Source: Rubrivivax sp.
GTDB lineage: Bacteria; Pseudomonadota; Gammaproteobacteria; Burkholderiales; Burkholderiaceae_C
Reading direction: 5' to 3'
DNA length: 64,000 nucleotides
NCBI GenBank assembly: GCA_027490215.1
Contig: JAIXYO010000029.1
Coordinates: 62,001 to 126,000 of the forward strand
In this document: positions 27,470 to 36,195 of the stretch, piece after piece
How the letters are laid out: the number at the start of each line of letters is the position of its first letter
How positions within the stretch are numbered: the stretch's first letter is position 1
Position numbers and translations under genes: made by a program
Notes under the pieces: model-generated
The model's input: the letters and a program-made list of their open reading frames with translations, nothing else
The model's database searches: none
What the model was told of the DNA's origin: nothing

Positions 27470-28623
27470 ACTCCTCCATTCGCCCGACCGGCCTGTTCCC
27501 GAGCGAGCAGCAAGAAAGTCGCTTGGCGAGTTCGCCACGCCTGCCCGGCCTCGATGGCCTGCGTGCCATGGCTTGCCTGATGGTGTTCTTCGTTCATTTC
27601 GGCCAACTCACCGCGCTGAAAGGCGAATGGGGGCCCTTCGATCTGGCTCGATGGCTGGCGAACGGCAACGTGGGTGTGGCGCTTTTCTTCTCGCTCAGCG
27701 GTTTCCTGCTCAGCTTGCCTTTCTGGAAGGCAAGACAGTCGAGCGCACCCCCTCCGTCCACAGGACGCTTCTACGCGTACCGAGCCGCACGCATCCTGCC
27801 TGCGTACTTCGTCTGCCTGGCGAGCATGGTCGTCGCGAACAAGCACTGGCAAGAACAGGACGGCTGGCAGGACATCCTGATGCATGTGTTGATGCTTTTC
27901 AACTTCGTTGAAGCCTACACGCTGAGCATCAACCCGCCGTTCTGGACACTGGCTGTCGAGTTCCAGTTCTACCTGCTGCTGCCGCTGCTGTTCCTGCTGC
28001 TCCGCCCTTGCGGCCAGCGGCTCGCAGTCGGATTGCTGCTGTTGCTGGGCTGCGCTGCCTACATGACACACCTTGCGCGCATGCCTGCTGACGGTTCCGC
28101 ATCGGCAGCGACGACTTACTCTCTGCTGGCGCATCTGCCTCACTTCCTGCTGGGCATGGTGACCGGCTACCTGCTGGTGTCCCGCACCGCTGGAACACTG
28201 AAAGCCAGCCGCACGCACGATGCCCTGCTGGTGATGGTGCTGCTACTTCTGGGGCTGATCCTGTCGACACCGCTGGACGACCTGCTGCAAATACCTGCGG
28301 GGCGCTACAACCTGCCGTTCGTACCCCTGCTGCTGTGCCTGCTGATTTTGTTGGTCCCGACGACTCGATTCGGCCGCGCAGCTTTCGAGAGTGCTCCGCT
28401 GCGTGGCATCGGAACCGTGTCGTATGGCGTCTACCTGTATCACCTGCCTGTGCAGCACGTCACGGCCCGACTGATGAAGCACGAATCGATGCCCGCAGGC
28501 GAACACTGGCTGATCTTCGGCGGCATCAGTCTGATCATCACGCTGCTGGTAGCAGCCTTGTCCTATGTGCTCGTCGAGCGCCCCCTGCTTCGCTTCGTAC
28601 ACGGATCGGGCCGCCACCGGTGA
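27466..28623 (+). CDS. Acyltransferase 3 family membrane protein
   Basis: Integral membrane O-acyltransferase of 385 residues. The N-terminus carries PGLDGLRAMACLMVFFVHFG with the family histidine, followed by NVGVALFFSLSGFLLSLPFW and FYAYRAARILPAYFV. About ten helices are predicted, ending in SYGVYLYHLPV and VERPLLRF. Such enzymes add acetyl or other acyl groups to lipid-linked or nascent glycan residues. ATG at 27466 overlaps the previous stop (ATGA) and is preferred over an upstream in-frame start. Decoration of the locus's polysaccharide is inferred from context. Confidence 0.9.
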   Translation: MNSSIRPTGLFPSEQQESRLASSPRLPGLDGLRAMACLMVFFVHFGQLTALKGEWGPFDLARWLANGNVGVALFFSLSGFLLSLPFWKARQSSAPPPSTGRFYAYRAARILPAYFVCLASMVVANKHWQEQDGWQDILMHVLMLFNFVEAYTLSINPPFWTLAVEFQFYLLLPLLFLLLRPCGQRLAVGLLLLLGCAAYMTHLARMPADGSASAATTYSLLAHLPHFLLGMVTGYLLVSRTAGTLKASRTHDALLVMVLLLLGLILSTPLDDLLQIPAGRYNLPFVPLLLCLLILLVPTTRFGRAAFESAPLRGIGTVSYGVYLYHLPVQHVTARLMKHESMPAGEHWLIFGGISLIITLLVAALSYVLVERPLLRFVHGSGRHR

Positions 28624-29645
28624 ATAGAGTCTGGCGCCCCACACAAGTCCAGCGCCGCAGCGTTTGCCTGGGCGCCGCGATCGGCTGGCTCGCGCCGGCG
28701 GTCTTCGCCCAGTCAGCTGGGCGCACACTCACCGTTGGCCCCGAAAAGCGTTTGCGCACCCTGCGGGATGCAGTGAACGCGGCCTCCAGCGGCGACGTCA
28801 TAGAGCTTGAGCCTGGCGAATACCACGGCGATGCGGCGGTCGTTGCGCTCCCGCATCTGACGATACGCGGCCTGGGTTCGGGTGCGGTTCTTCATGCCGA
28901 TGGCCGACACGCCGAAGGCAAGGCGATGCTGGTCGTGCGGGGTGATGTGGTGCTCGAGAACCTCGAGTTCCGCGGTGCCCGCGTGCCCGCAGGAAACGGC
29001 GCGGGCATCCGCTTCGAGCGTGGCCGACTCGTTGTGCGGCGCTGCCGCTTCTTCGACAACGAAATGGGCATCCTGACAGCCAACGAGGCAGACATGATGC
29101 TGGACATCGTGGACTGCGAATTCGGCGCTGCGCCACGGCACGAAGGGCTGTTGCATCACCTGTTGTACGTGGGCGCCATTGGTGCCTTCAGCATTCAGGG
29201 CAGCCGATTCAGCGGCGGCTGGAGAGGCCATCTGCTGAAGTCCCGAGCGCTGCACAACCGCGTGCTCAACAACCGGCTCGACGACCGCCCTGCAGGTGAA
29301 GCGTCCTACGAACTCGAGTTCCCGAATGGAAGTCACAACATCGTCGTGGGCAACGTCATTGCCCAGAGCGCCCTCACGCAGAACCCGGATCTGCTCAGCA
29401 TGGGCGCCGAAGCACGAGACGGCATGACCGGCAGCCTGGTGCTGCAGAACAACACGTTCATCAACGCCGCCGGTCCCAATGCGCGCTTCGTCCAGGTCTG
29501 GACTGAACGATTGGCGGGCGAGGTGCCGGTCCGCATGGTCAACAACCGGTTCGTTGGACCGGGACAACTGCATCTGCCACCGCCCTGGGATGGCGGTGGC
29601 AACCGGCGGCTGGCGCTCGATGGCCCACACTCTCCGCCAGACTGA
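28620..29645 (+). CDS. Secreted right-handed parallel beta-helix protein
   Basis: Exported protein of 341 residues starting with GTG at 28620, which forms a GTGA overlap with the acyltransferase stop. The N-terminus has an RR pair followed by a hydrophobic core and cleavage near VFAQS; a Tat route is possible but the consensus is weak. The mature part repeats strand patterns (LTIRGLGSGAVLHADG, VVLENLEFRGARVPAGNGAG, LVVRRCRFFDNEMGIL, LVLQNNTFINAAG), typical of PbH1 repeats. These folds are used by polysaccharide lyases, epimerases and adhesins. No catalytic set is identifiable, so processing or trimming of the exported glycan is only an inference. Confidence 0.82.
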   Translation: MNRVWRPTQVQRRSVCLGAAIGWLAPAVFAQSAGRTLTVGPEKRLRTLRDAVNAASSGDVIELEPGEYHGDAAVVALPHLTIRGLGSGAVLHADGRHAEGKAMLVVRGDVVLENLEFRGARVPAGNGAGIRFERGRLVVRRCRFFDNEMGILTANEADMMLDIVDCEFGAAPRHEGLLHHLLYVGAIGAFSIQGSRFSGGWRGHLLKSRALHNRVLNNRLDDRPAGEASYELEFPNGSHNIVVGNVIAQSALTQNPDLLSMGAEARDGMTGSLVLQNNTFINAAGPNARFVQVWTERLAGEVPVRMVNNRFVGPGQLHLPPPWDGGGNRRLALDGPHSPPD

Positions 29646-29657
29646 CCGATCGGTCAG
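29642..29657. promoter_or_regulatory. 16-bp perfect palindrome, possible operator
   Basis: CTGACCGATCGGTCAG is a perfect inverted repeat spanning the stop codon of the beta-helix gene and lying about 140 bases before the next gene. The half-sites resemble TetR-family operators. There is no T run, so it is not an obvious intrinsic terminator. No TetR-type regulator is encoded in the window. Direct observation of symmetry; binding function is inference. Confidence 0.4.
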
Positions 29658-29795
29658 CCCCACTCCACACCGGAAACAGTGACATCACTCACGCCCCGCT
29701 GTCGAATCCACGCGGGCAGGTCACGTGCCGCTCAGTACCATAGCGAGGACTGTGATGCGCGGTGGCGATGGCGCTGATCGCTCACAGCACCCACG

Positions 29796-31508
29796 ATGCA
29801 TTCCATGAGCGAAGCCACGACTGATTCCCCGAACCGCTTCGCCGCATCCACTCTGACCTCGGGTGCGCCGCGATTCAGCGATGCGCAACTGGACCATCTG
29901 GCGCGGTCACAGGGACCGTCCGCGGCTTGGCGGGCGGCCCTTGCGCGAGGGGCTTGCGCCGCAGCGGCCAGCGCCGACGGCGACTTTGCGGTGGGTCTTC
30001 ATGATGATCAGGGCCGGACTTTCCTGGCGGTCGACCGCTTTGCCGTGCACTCGATCTGCTACCGACTGATCGACGGGCGGCTGCATTTCTCGTCCCGAGC
30101 GGACGATCTGGCGGCATTGCCACCACGGGCCGAGATCGATCCTCAGGCCATTTTTGACTATCTGTATTTCCATGTCATCCCGTCGCCGAGAACGATTTTT
30201 CGCGACGTGTTCCGACTGCCTGCCGCGCACTGTGCGTGGTTCGAGCACGGAAAACTCACTGTGCTCCCGTACTGGGTGCCGCGGTTCGACGAAGTCGCAC
30301 GGCCCGACTTCAAGGAACTGGCCAGCGAGTTCCGCCACTTGTTGAAGGGCGCGGTCTCCACGCAACTCGACGGCGGCAAGGCGGCGTGCTTTCTCAGCGG
30401 AGGAACCGACAGTTCCACCATTGCAGGAATGATCGGCGAAGCAGCGGGACGACCGGCGGCCACCTACTCGATCGGGTTCCAGGCCGAGGGCTACGACGAG
30501 ATGGAATTTGCCCGCATCGCGGCCAAGCGATTCGGCACGGAGCACCACGAGTACTACGTCACACCCGACGATCTGGTGCGCAGCATTCCGGCCGTGGCCG
30601 CGCACTACGACCAACCATTCGGCAACTCTTCTGCGCTTCCGGCCTTCTACTGCGCGCAGATGGCTCGAACGGATGGCGTCACCAAGTTGCTGGCGGGTGA
30701 TGGCGGGGACGAACTGTTCGGCGGCAATTCACGCTATGCCAAGCAGCGTGTCTTCGGTTGGTACGACAACGTCCCGACCGCGCTGCGTGGCGGTGTGCTC
30801 GAGCCCTTGCTGGAGCGCACAGCGCTCGGTGCCTTGCCCCTGGCAAGCAAGGGCCGCAGTTACGTCGAGCAGGCCAAGGTGCCGCTGCCCGACCGCATGC
30901 AGATGTACAACCTGCTGCTGCGCATGGGACCAAAGCAGGTATTCACAGAGGATTTCTTGGCTCAGGTGGACGAGGCCGATCCATTGCGCCAGCAGCGCGC
31001 CGTGTGGCAGCAGGCACAGGGCGCCAGCCCGCTCAACCGCATGCTCGCATTCGACTGGCGCTACACGCTCGCCGAAGCTGACCTGCCCAAGGTGACGGGA
31101 ACAACGGCGCTGGCGGGCATGGCGGTGGGTTTCCCGTTCCTGGACCGCGCACTGCTCGAGTTTTCGATGCGGCTGCCCACAGACTACAAGCTAAACGGGT
31201 TGAAGCTTCGCTGGTTCTTCAAGGAGGCGTTGCGGGGGTTCCTGCCGGACGAGATCATCACGAAGAAGAAGCAGGGGTTCGGGCTGCCGTTTGGCGTGTG
31301 GGCCAATCGACACGATGGTCTGCGCCAGCTGGCGACTGATTCATTGCACAGCCTGGCGGCGCGCGGCATCGTGCAGCAGGACTTCATCACCACGCTACTC
31401 GAAGACCACCTCCCCGCACACCCTGGCTACTATGGCGAGATGGTGTGGATCCTGATGATGCTGGAGCAATGGCTTCAGCATGAAGCACCCGAACGTGGTT
31501 TTCACTGA
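29796..31508 (+). CDS. Asparagine synthetase-like protein lacking the glutaminase cysteine
   Basis: AsnB-fold protein of 570 residues (ATG at 29796; ATG at 29805 also possible). The N-terminal domain keeps the Ntn-hydrolase fold but begins MHSMSEATTD with no Cys2, so glutamine hydrolysis by that residue is not possible. The C-terminal synthetase domain is intact: PPi loop SGGTDSS (201-207), GDGGDELFGGNSRY, FPFLDRALLEFS and KKKQGFGLPFG. It probably adenylates a carboxylate and joins it to ammonia or another amine, as beta-lactam synthetase-type proteins do. Amidation of a uronic acid of the glycan is an inference from context. The 150-base upstream gap contains a 16-bp palindrome. Confidence 0.87.
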   Translation: MHSMSEATTDSPNRFAASTLTSGAPRFSDAQLDHLARSQGPSAAWRAALARGACAAAASADGDFAVGLHDDQGRTFLAVDRFAVHSICYRLIDGRLHFSSRADDLAALPPRAEIDPQAIFDYLYFHVIPSPRTIFRDVFRLPAAHCAWFEHGKLTVLPYWVPRFDEVARPDFKELASEFRHLLKGAVSTQLDGGKAACFLSGGTDSSTIAGMIGEAAGRPAATYSIGFQAEGYDEMEFARIAAKRFGTEHHEYYVTPDDLVRSIPAVAAHYDQPFGNSSALPAFYCAQMARTDGVTKLLAGDGGDELFGGNSRYAKQRVFGWYDNVPTALRGGVLEPLLERTALGALPLASKGRSYVEQAKVPLPDRMQMYNLLLRMGPKQVFTEDFLAQVDEADPLRQQRAVWQQAQGASPLNRMLAFDWRYTLAEADLPKVTGTTALAGMAVGFPFLDRALLEFSMRLPTDYKLNGLKLRWFFKEALRGFLPDEIITKKKQGFGLPFGVWANRHDGLRQLATDSLHSLAARGIVQQDFITTLLEDHLPAHPGYYGEMVWILMMLEQWLQHEAPERGFH

Positions 31509-31533
31509 CAGGATCCAGGTCAGCACCTAGAAT
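31505..31533 (+). promoter_or_regulatory. Sigma-70-type promoter for the small Cys-containing secreted protein gene
   Basis: A -35 box CTGACA (31505-31510) and a -10 box TAGAAT (31528-31533) are separated by exactly 17 bases, each with one mismatch to consensus. The predicted transcript start near 31540 leaves a leader of about 40 bases before the ATG at 31579. The -35 box overlaps the stop codon of the preceding gene. This is the cleanest promoter-like sequence I found in the window. Confidence 0.6.
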
Positions 31534-31578
31534 TTTTCTGCGGTCCCCCCTACCCCTCGATAGCAGGTCTAACCCATC

Positions 31579-31992
31579 ATGATCAGCAATCAGTCGATCC
31601 GGCGCTCAACCGCAGTCATTCTCATCGGGCTTACCTTGGGCATTCACGCCGGCGACGCCTTCGCCGATGAAGCCAACGGATGGTCACCCGACGCGCTTGA
31701 GCTCAGAGTTCTGCCAAGGTACTGTCAGGCACAGTTTCTGAATCTTGCACCTCCGCAAGTCACGCCGATGAGCCTCTGCGGCAACTACGCGAATCACCTG
31801 TGCCCCGGCATGGTTTTGGTTAATCGGGCCAGCAAGCTGTCCATTCCCAAGCATCTGCGAAAGCGCATCGCCAAGATGGCACGCGGTGAGATCGACTACA
31901 CAAAAAAGTACATCAATCCAAGTTGCCCGCTGGCATCCGATCTGGCGGTGACCGACGCAAGGCTGCGGAACCTGGAGATATTCCTGAAGTAG
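31579..31992 (+). CDS. Small secreted Cys-containing protein
   Basis: Exported protein of 137 residues; signal peptide with cleavage near DAFADE, about residue 30. The mature part has four cysteines in RYCQAQF, SLCGNYANHLCPG and PSCPL, suggesting two disulfides. The arrangement (LPRYCQA, then NYANHLCPG, NRASK, a helical segment and YTKKYINPSCPL) resembles a small family I have seen in exopolysaccharide/PEP-CTERM loci, usually with a TPR-like extension; that link is from memory and not certain. There is a good promoter directly upstream. Function unknown. No PEP-CTERM signal is present. Confidence 0.72.
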   Translation: MISNQSIRRSTAVILIGLTLGIHAGDAFADEANGWSPDALELRVLPRYCQAQFLNLAPPQVTPMSLCGNYANHLCPGMVLVNRASKLSIPKHLRKRIAKMARGEIDYTKKYINPSCPLASDLAVTDARLRNLEIFLK

Positions 31993-32199
31993 TCAACGCC
32001 GACTCCGTCGCCGAGTCGACACACGAGTCGCCGATTTGTTCGCCCATTAGCGAGTGGTGGCATCTTTCGTCGCCGTGCTGATCTGCCCTGCCGCACCGGC
32101 CGCTGCGATGGTCCGGGTCCACCTCATGAGGCCGAGGGTGGCGTAAACATGGCCAGGAAGCTGCTCTGGACGACGCACGCAGCCTGTCGGAGCGGGCCG

Positions 32200-32985
32200 T
32201 CAGCGCAAGCCAGGCCACTTGCGATTCCGTGCAAATGTCGCGAGGTGGTTCAGCGCCGATCTGAGGCGCCCGATGCACACGATCGGGCTCTGGAAAGTCG
32301 AGTAGTGCCGTTGGAATAGCGTGTAGTGCGCTTCGATGTCGTCGAAGACGCTGTACGAGAGGCCCAGGTCGGTGTGGCTGCGGACACGGCGATGCGGCGT
32401 GCGGGTCATCAGCGGCGCAATGGCTTTCGTGTAAGCGATAGGCCCCGTGACCCTCAGCACACCGGGCTTCCCCGTCCCCTGCAAAGCAGGCAGGTAAAGA
32501 TCGATGTTTCGACACACCTGCCTCAGTACTGCCTTGAGAAAGGGATGTCCTGGGCTGGCCGCAATGAACCACTGCTGAAACTCGCCGCCGAAGGGCGCCG
32601 TCTCGGGATACTGCCCCCAGTCCAGGCATCTGTCCTCACCGCAGTCGCCCCACTGACCGAGCAAGAAAGTGTCGCTGGGTGCGATGACTTCACACAGCGG
32701 CCGCGTCACGGCGGTCTTGATGTCGAGATACACCCCGCCGCGCGCGAAGATCAGCAGGTATCGAAAGAGATCGGCACGCGCAGCACCGTACTCCGCGGAG
32801 ATGGATAAGTAACGCCGCAGCATCCGGGCGCCGTAATGCGCGCCGATGAACTGAACGATGTCCTCGTCGCTGTAGCGCTGGTAGTGCCAGCCCTGGGCGT
32901 TCAGCAGATTTCGATCGACCGACTCGGCCAGACGCGATGGAAGTTCTCGCGTGGGATAGGTCTGAAAGAGCAAACGCGGAATCAT
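32200..32985 (-). CDS. GT32-type (OCH1-like) glycosyltransferase
   Basis: Cytoplasmic sugar transferase of 261 residues of the family with a DXD-type motif. It starts MIPRLLFQTYP, the usual N-terminal strand; an in-frame TTG 21 bases upstream is less likely. The donor-binding region RADLFRYLLIFARGGVYLDI is clear. The second acidic residue of the DXD is Lys in YLDIK, as in a subgroup of the family. WGDCGEDRCLDW and ASPGHPFLKAVL follow. The upstream minus-strand gene ends 64 bases away; the 207-base gap on the other side contains a weak hairpin CGACTC/GAGTCG near 32000 but no further gene. Confidence 0.85.
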   Translation of the reverse strand: MIPRLLFQTYPTRELPSRLAESVDRNLLNAQGWHYQRYSDEDIVQFIGAHYGARMLRRYLSISAEYGAARADLFRYLLIFARGGVYLDIKTAVTRPLCEVIAPSDTFLLGQWGDCGEDRCLDWGQYPETAPFGGEFQQWFIAASPGHPFLKAVLRQVCRNIDLYLPALQGTGKPGVLRVTGPIAYTKAIAPLMTRTPHRRVRSHTDLGLSYSVFDDIEAHYTLFQRHYSTFQSPIVCIGRLRSALNHLATFARNRKWPGLR

Positions 32986-33049
32986 GTCTGTAGCCTGAAA
33001 GCTCAATGCTCATCACGAACGGCGAGTCCTGCGGGCAGAGTCTGGTGGC

Positions 33050-34354
33050 CTAGCGGAACAAGCGCGAACGTGCGCGGGCCCAGAGGCCTTGAGGAGGTTG
33101 TGTGACCCTGGTCAGCCTGCGGTGAGCTTCGCCAATCTCATTCAGCAGCCCCAGCGCAAAGCTGGCCGCAGGTGCATTGCGGCCTGGAACGAAGTCCGCC
33201 ATGGCCTGGCGTGCGATGTCGAGAAAGCCTTGTGCATAGGCGTCGGCCGAGAAGCGCGCAATCACCGTCTGGCGGCCGGCCTCACCGAGGCGCGATGCCA
33301 AGGCGGCATCCGTCAGGACGTTCATGACGGCACGGGCACAGGCCGTTTCGTCGCCCAGCGGCACCAACAGGCCGTCGGTCCCGCTGCGGATGCATTCGCG
33401 CAGCCCGACGCAGTCCATGGAGACGACGGGCACCCGTTGTGACATCGCCTCGAGAGACGTCAGCGGATGCCCCTCGAAGAGGGCGGTGGAGAGAAAGAGA
33501 TCGCACTGCGCCAGCAACGCCGGCACATCCGACCTCGGCCCCAGCACGAACAGCCTGCCATTCATCGCGGGATCACGGGCCTGCTCCAGCAAGCCGGCAT
33601 GCAGGTCCGCATCTTCGGCCGGCCCCGCAATTGCGAAGGCGACCGTCGGGTGCTGTGCGATGACTGCGCGCGCTACCCGCGCGAATGTCGCGAAATCTTT
33701 CTGCACCGAAATGCGCCCTACCCCCAGGACGACAGGCACGTCGTCCTTCAGCCCCAGGCCGGCACGCAGCCCACTGGCAGGCTGTGCCGCGCGCACATCC
33801 AGATCTGCGACATCAACTCCGTTGAACAACGTGGCGACCTTCTGCGGCGGCACATGAGGTACGAGGCTGGCCCGAACATCGTCCGAAACGCCGATCACCC
33901 GGCTGCCAAGGCCGTCGAGCAGCCACGCATAACCTTCGGGAGCCATGAATCGTTCGTACCGCGCCAGATCGACCTCGAACGGCGCGTGGATGTGCCAGAT
34001 GACCGGCACCCCCACACGCGCAGCCGCGATCGCCGCATCGAGCAGGTGCCCCGTGTTCAGATGGACCACATCCACCTTCCAGTCACGCAGCCAGGACTCG
34101 ATTTCGGACGCTCGCACGGAGGCTCGGCTCAGGTAGGCAAGTTCCGCCATCGGCGTCGGCCCGCTGCAGCACCCGAGTTCGGTGACGTGATACGAGACCC
34201 CGGCTTCATCCAGCGCTAACGTGACGTCGCCCACCCGAGGCACGATGGCAACCACCTCCTCGCCACGTCGGCGCAGTGCACGCAAAAGCGTCAGCGTCGT
34301 GCGGTCGACGCCGTTCAGCAGGTTGGCATGGTGGAAAACATGAAGGATCTTCAC
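33050..34354 (-). CDS. GT4-type glycosyltransferase
   Basis: GT-B fold transferase of 434 residues. The N-terminal domain starts KILHVFHHANLLNGVDRTTL, and the C-terminal donor domain has VLGVGRISVQKDF and the E-x7-E motif as EGHPLTSLE. A 30-residue C-terminal extension is basic. The start is GTG at 34354, overlapping the stop of the truncated methyltransferase-like gene (GTGA). Cytoplasmic, using a nucleotide sugar to extend a lipid-linked oligosaccharide; donor and acceptor unknown. Confidence 0.9.
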   Translation of the reverse strand: MKILHVFHHANLLNGVDRTTLTLLRALRRRGEEVVAIVPRVGDVTLALDEAGVSYHVTELGCCSGPTPMAELAYLSRASVRASEIESWLRDWKVDVVHLNTGHLLDAAIAAARVGVPVIWHIHAPFEVDLARYERFMAPEGYAWLLDGLGSRVIGVSDDVRASLVPHVPPQKVATLFNGVDVADLDVRAAQPASGLRAGLGLKDDVPVVLGVGRISVQKDFATFARVARAVIAQHPTVAFAIAGPAEDADLHAGLLEQARDPAMNGRLFVLGPRSDVPALLAQCDLFLSTALFEGHPLTSLEAMSQRVPVVSMDCVGLRECIRSGTDGLLVPLGDETACARAVMNVLTDAALASRLGEAGRQTVIARFSADAYAQGFLDIARQAMADFVPGRNAPAASFALGLLNEIGEAHRRLTRVTQPPQGLWARARSRLFR

Positions 34355-34806
34355 GGCACAGACCGCCTTTTGTCGGCCAGCGCGGGCGACGAGAACTCAC
34401 CGGGATCGGGGCTGTACACGTGACCGTGTCTGTTGAGTTGCATGCAGCGCGCGGCAACAACCGTGGAAACACCGGAACTGCATTCCATGACCGTGCGCGG
34501 CACGGTTGCGAACAGTTTATTGGCCATGTGCAGCAGGAAACCGGGAGAGCCCGCCCATCCGCGCATCAGAGGCAAGGGGTCGGGCAACCCGAGCCGCTGC
34601 TCCGGAGCGTTCAGGCACTGCAGTCGCCGGAACAGCGACAGCGTCTCGCGCTCGGTCTCGGCAAGATCGTCGACCATGCGGCGACTGTCCTCGACAAGGC
34701 GGAAACCAGCATGGTGGACCTTTCGCACTTTGTGCAGTGTGAGCAAGGTGGCAGCGAGGATGGCAAGCAGAGCTAACGCCATCAACGAATAGGGCAGTTG
34801 CAGCAT
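34351..34806 (-). pseudogene. Membrane-anchored SAM methyltransferase-like protein, truncated after motif I
   Basis: Open frame of 151 residues from ATG at 34806. A single transmembrane helix (about residues 6-24) is followed by a helical linker with EDSRRMVDDLAETERETL and then the start of a class I methyltransferase domain: PRTVMECSSGVSTVVAARCM, in which SGVS is the SAM-binding loop, and HGHVYSPDP, the end of the second strand. The protein stops 17 residues later, so the remaining four or five strands of the Rossmann fold are missing. The stop overlaps the next gene's GTG, so the boundary looks orderly, as if an internal deletion fused the 5' part to the operon junction. It could be a short functional membrane protein, but methylation activity is unlikely. 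Confidence 0.6.
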
Positions 34807-35381
34807 GCGCTGATTCTGACTCCGGAGGTTGTGCGGGGCAGGCCGCACGGCAGCAAGTGCGGAGCAATTCCGCCATAGTGCTCAAAAACACGACGTCGCA
34901 CGATTTGTGCACGAAGTCATGGGCCCATGGTCACGCAGTCCGACTTCGACCCTGGGAATTCATTTCCTTTTGCAGGCCCGATGGCGCCACACCAGGAGCA
35001 ACATCGCACCGGATTCTTTGCTGGCACGAAACATCGCCGGAAGCATCGGATGCTTCATCGCCCGTCCCGGCTGCAAGATCCTCGAGAAGACTTTGCAACG
35101 AAGGGACCGGCGACCCGACGTCCTGAGTGGCTGGAGTTCGTCAAGGACTACGACATCGTCGATGCCTTGACCCGGTCTCACGTCGGCGCTCGGCTGCGCA
35201 GCAAACTTCAGAAACTGACAGCCGTCCGCACTTGAGCCGCCCGCGATCACCGGCGAAACTCGGTCAGGAACGCACGGCAAGCATGAAAACCAACGAGCAG
35301 AACAGCGCCTGAGCGCACGAATACCTTCATAGAATCGATCGACTCATCAGTCGAGGCCAGTCGCCGGGCCATCGAAACTAC
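34807..35381. other. Intergenic region with no confident gene, promoter side of wzm
   Basis: 575 bases between the divergent truncated methyltransferase and the wzm gene. Several short open frames exist on both strands (for example 34927-35235 plus, ending WLEFVKDYDIVDAL), but none has a convincing family pattern, ribosome-binding site or consistent codon use. A -10-like TAGAAT at 35330-35335 lies 46 bases before the wzm GTG with a poor -35, so it may be the operon promoter. The segment could hold remnants of deleted glycan genes, in line with the truncated neighbour. Confidence 0.45.
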
Positions 35382-36191
35382 GTGCCAACGCAACTGCTCC
35401 AGTACCGCGAACTCATCCTCGCGCTTGCCGTCAAGAACATCACGCTGCGTTACAAGCAGGCCTACTTCGGTGTGGCCTGGGTCATCCTGCAGCCACTGAT
35501 GATGATGGGCATCTTCATGCTGGTGCGTGCCTTCATCGGGATCGACAGTGGAGGCACGCCCTATCCGGCACTGGCCTTTGCCGCACTGCTGGTATGGAAG
35601 CTGTTCCAGGACACTGCCAGCGATGGCGTGAACTCCATCGTGGGCAATGCGCACCTGATCCGGAAGATCTATTTCCCTCGAGAAGTTTTTCCACTCACCG
35701 CGGCCGTGACCAAGGTGGTCGAATTTGGCATCAATTTCGCCGTGCTGCTGGGCTTGATGGCCTGGTACGGGCTGGTACCCACCGCCCAGATCCTTTGGGT
35801 CCCGGTGCTGATGCTGTACGCCGTCGTGGCGGCCTGGGCCATCGCGTTTGCCGGGTCTGCCATCAATGTGCAGTACCGCGACGTGGGAGCGGCATTGCCG
35901 ACGCTGCTGGCACTGCTGATGTATGCGTCGCCCATCATCTACCCCATGCAACTGGTACGTCAGAGGCTGATCGAACAGCAGGCTGCCGGGGATTGGTCGG
36001 ATGCGTTGTTCCTGCTCTTCACCGCCAACCCCGTTGCAGGCATGGTGGATGCGTTCCAGCGTGTCACGCTGATGGGGCTTCCGCCCGACATGTCCGTCAT
36101 CTGGCCTGGACTCGTGGTCACGCTGGTGGCTCTCGTCCCGAGCTATTGGCTGTTCAAGCGCGCCGAGGCCCGTTTCGCGGATCTCATCTAG
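35382..36191 (+). CDS. wzm: ABC-2 polysaccharide export permease
   Basis: Inner-membrane permease of the Wzm/KpsM type, 269 residues, starting with GTG at 35382. About six helices are visible. The family pattern LALAVKNITLRYKQAYFGVAW at the N-terminus, IRKIYFPREVFP in the middle and PIIYPMQLV near the end are characteristic. It moves undecaprenol-linked polysaccharide across the inner membrane with the ATPase encoded four bases downstream. It opens a plus-strand block of glycosyltransferase genes. Confidence 0.93.
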   Translation: MPTQLLQYRELILALAVKNITLRYKQAYFGVAWVILQPLMMMGIFMLVRAFIGIDSGGTPYPALAFAALLVWKLFQDTASDGVNSIVGNAHLIRKIYFPREVFPLTAAVTKVVEFGINFAVLLGLMAWYGLVPTAQILWVPVLMLYAVVAAWAIAFAGSAINVQYRDVGAALPTLLALLMYASPIIYPMQLVRQRLIEQQAAGDWSDALFLLFTANPVAGMVDAFQRVTLMGLPPDMSVIWPGLVVTLVALVPSYWLFKRAEARFADLI

Positions 36192-36195
36192 CCCC

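Noticed and set aside
34927-35235. Short plus-strand frame that ends in WLEFVKDYDIVDAL
   Set aside because: No ribosome-binding site, no homology that I recognise, and its N-terminal two thirds has shadow-like composition. Kept only as part of an unassigned region.
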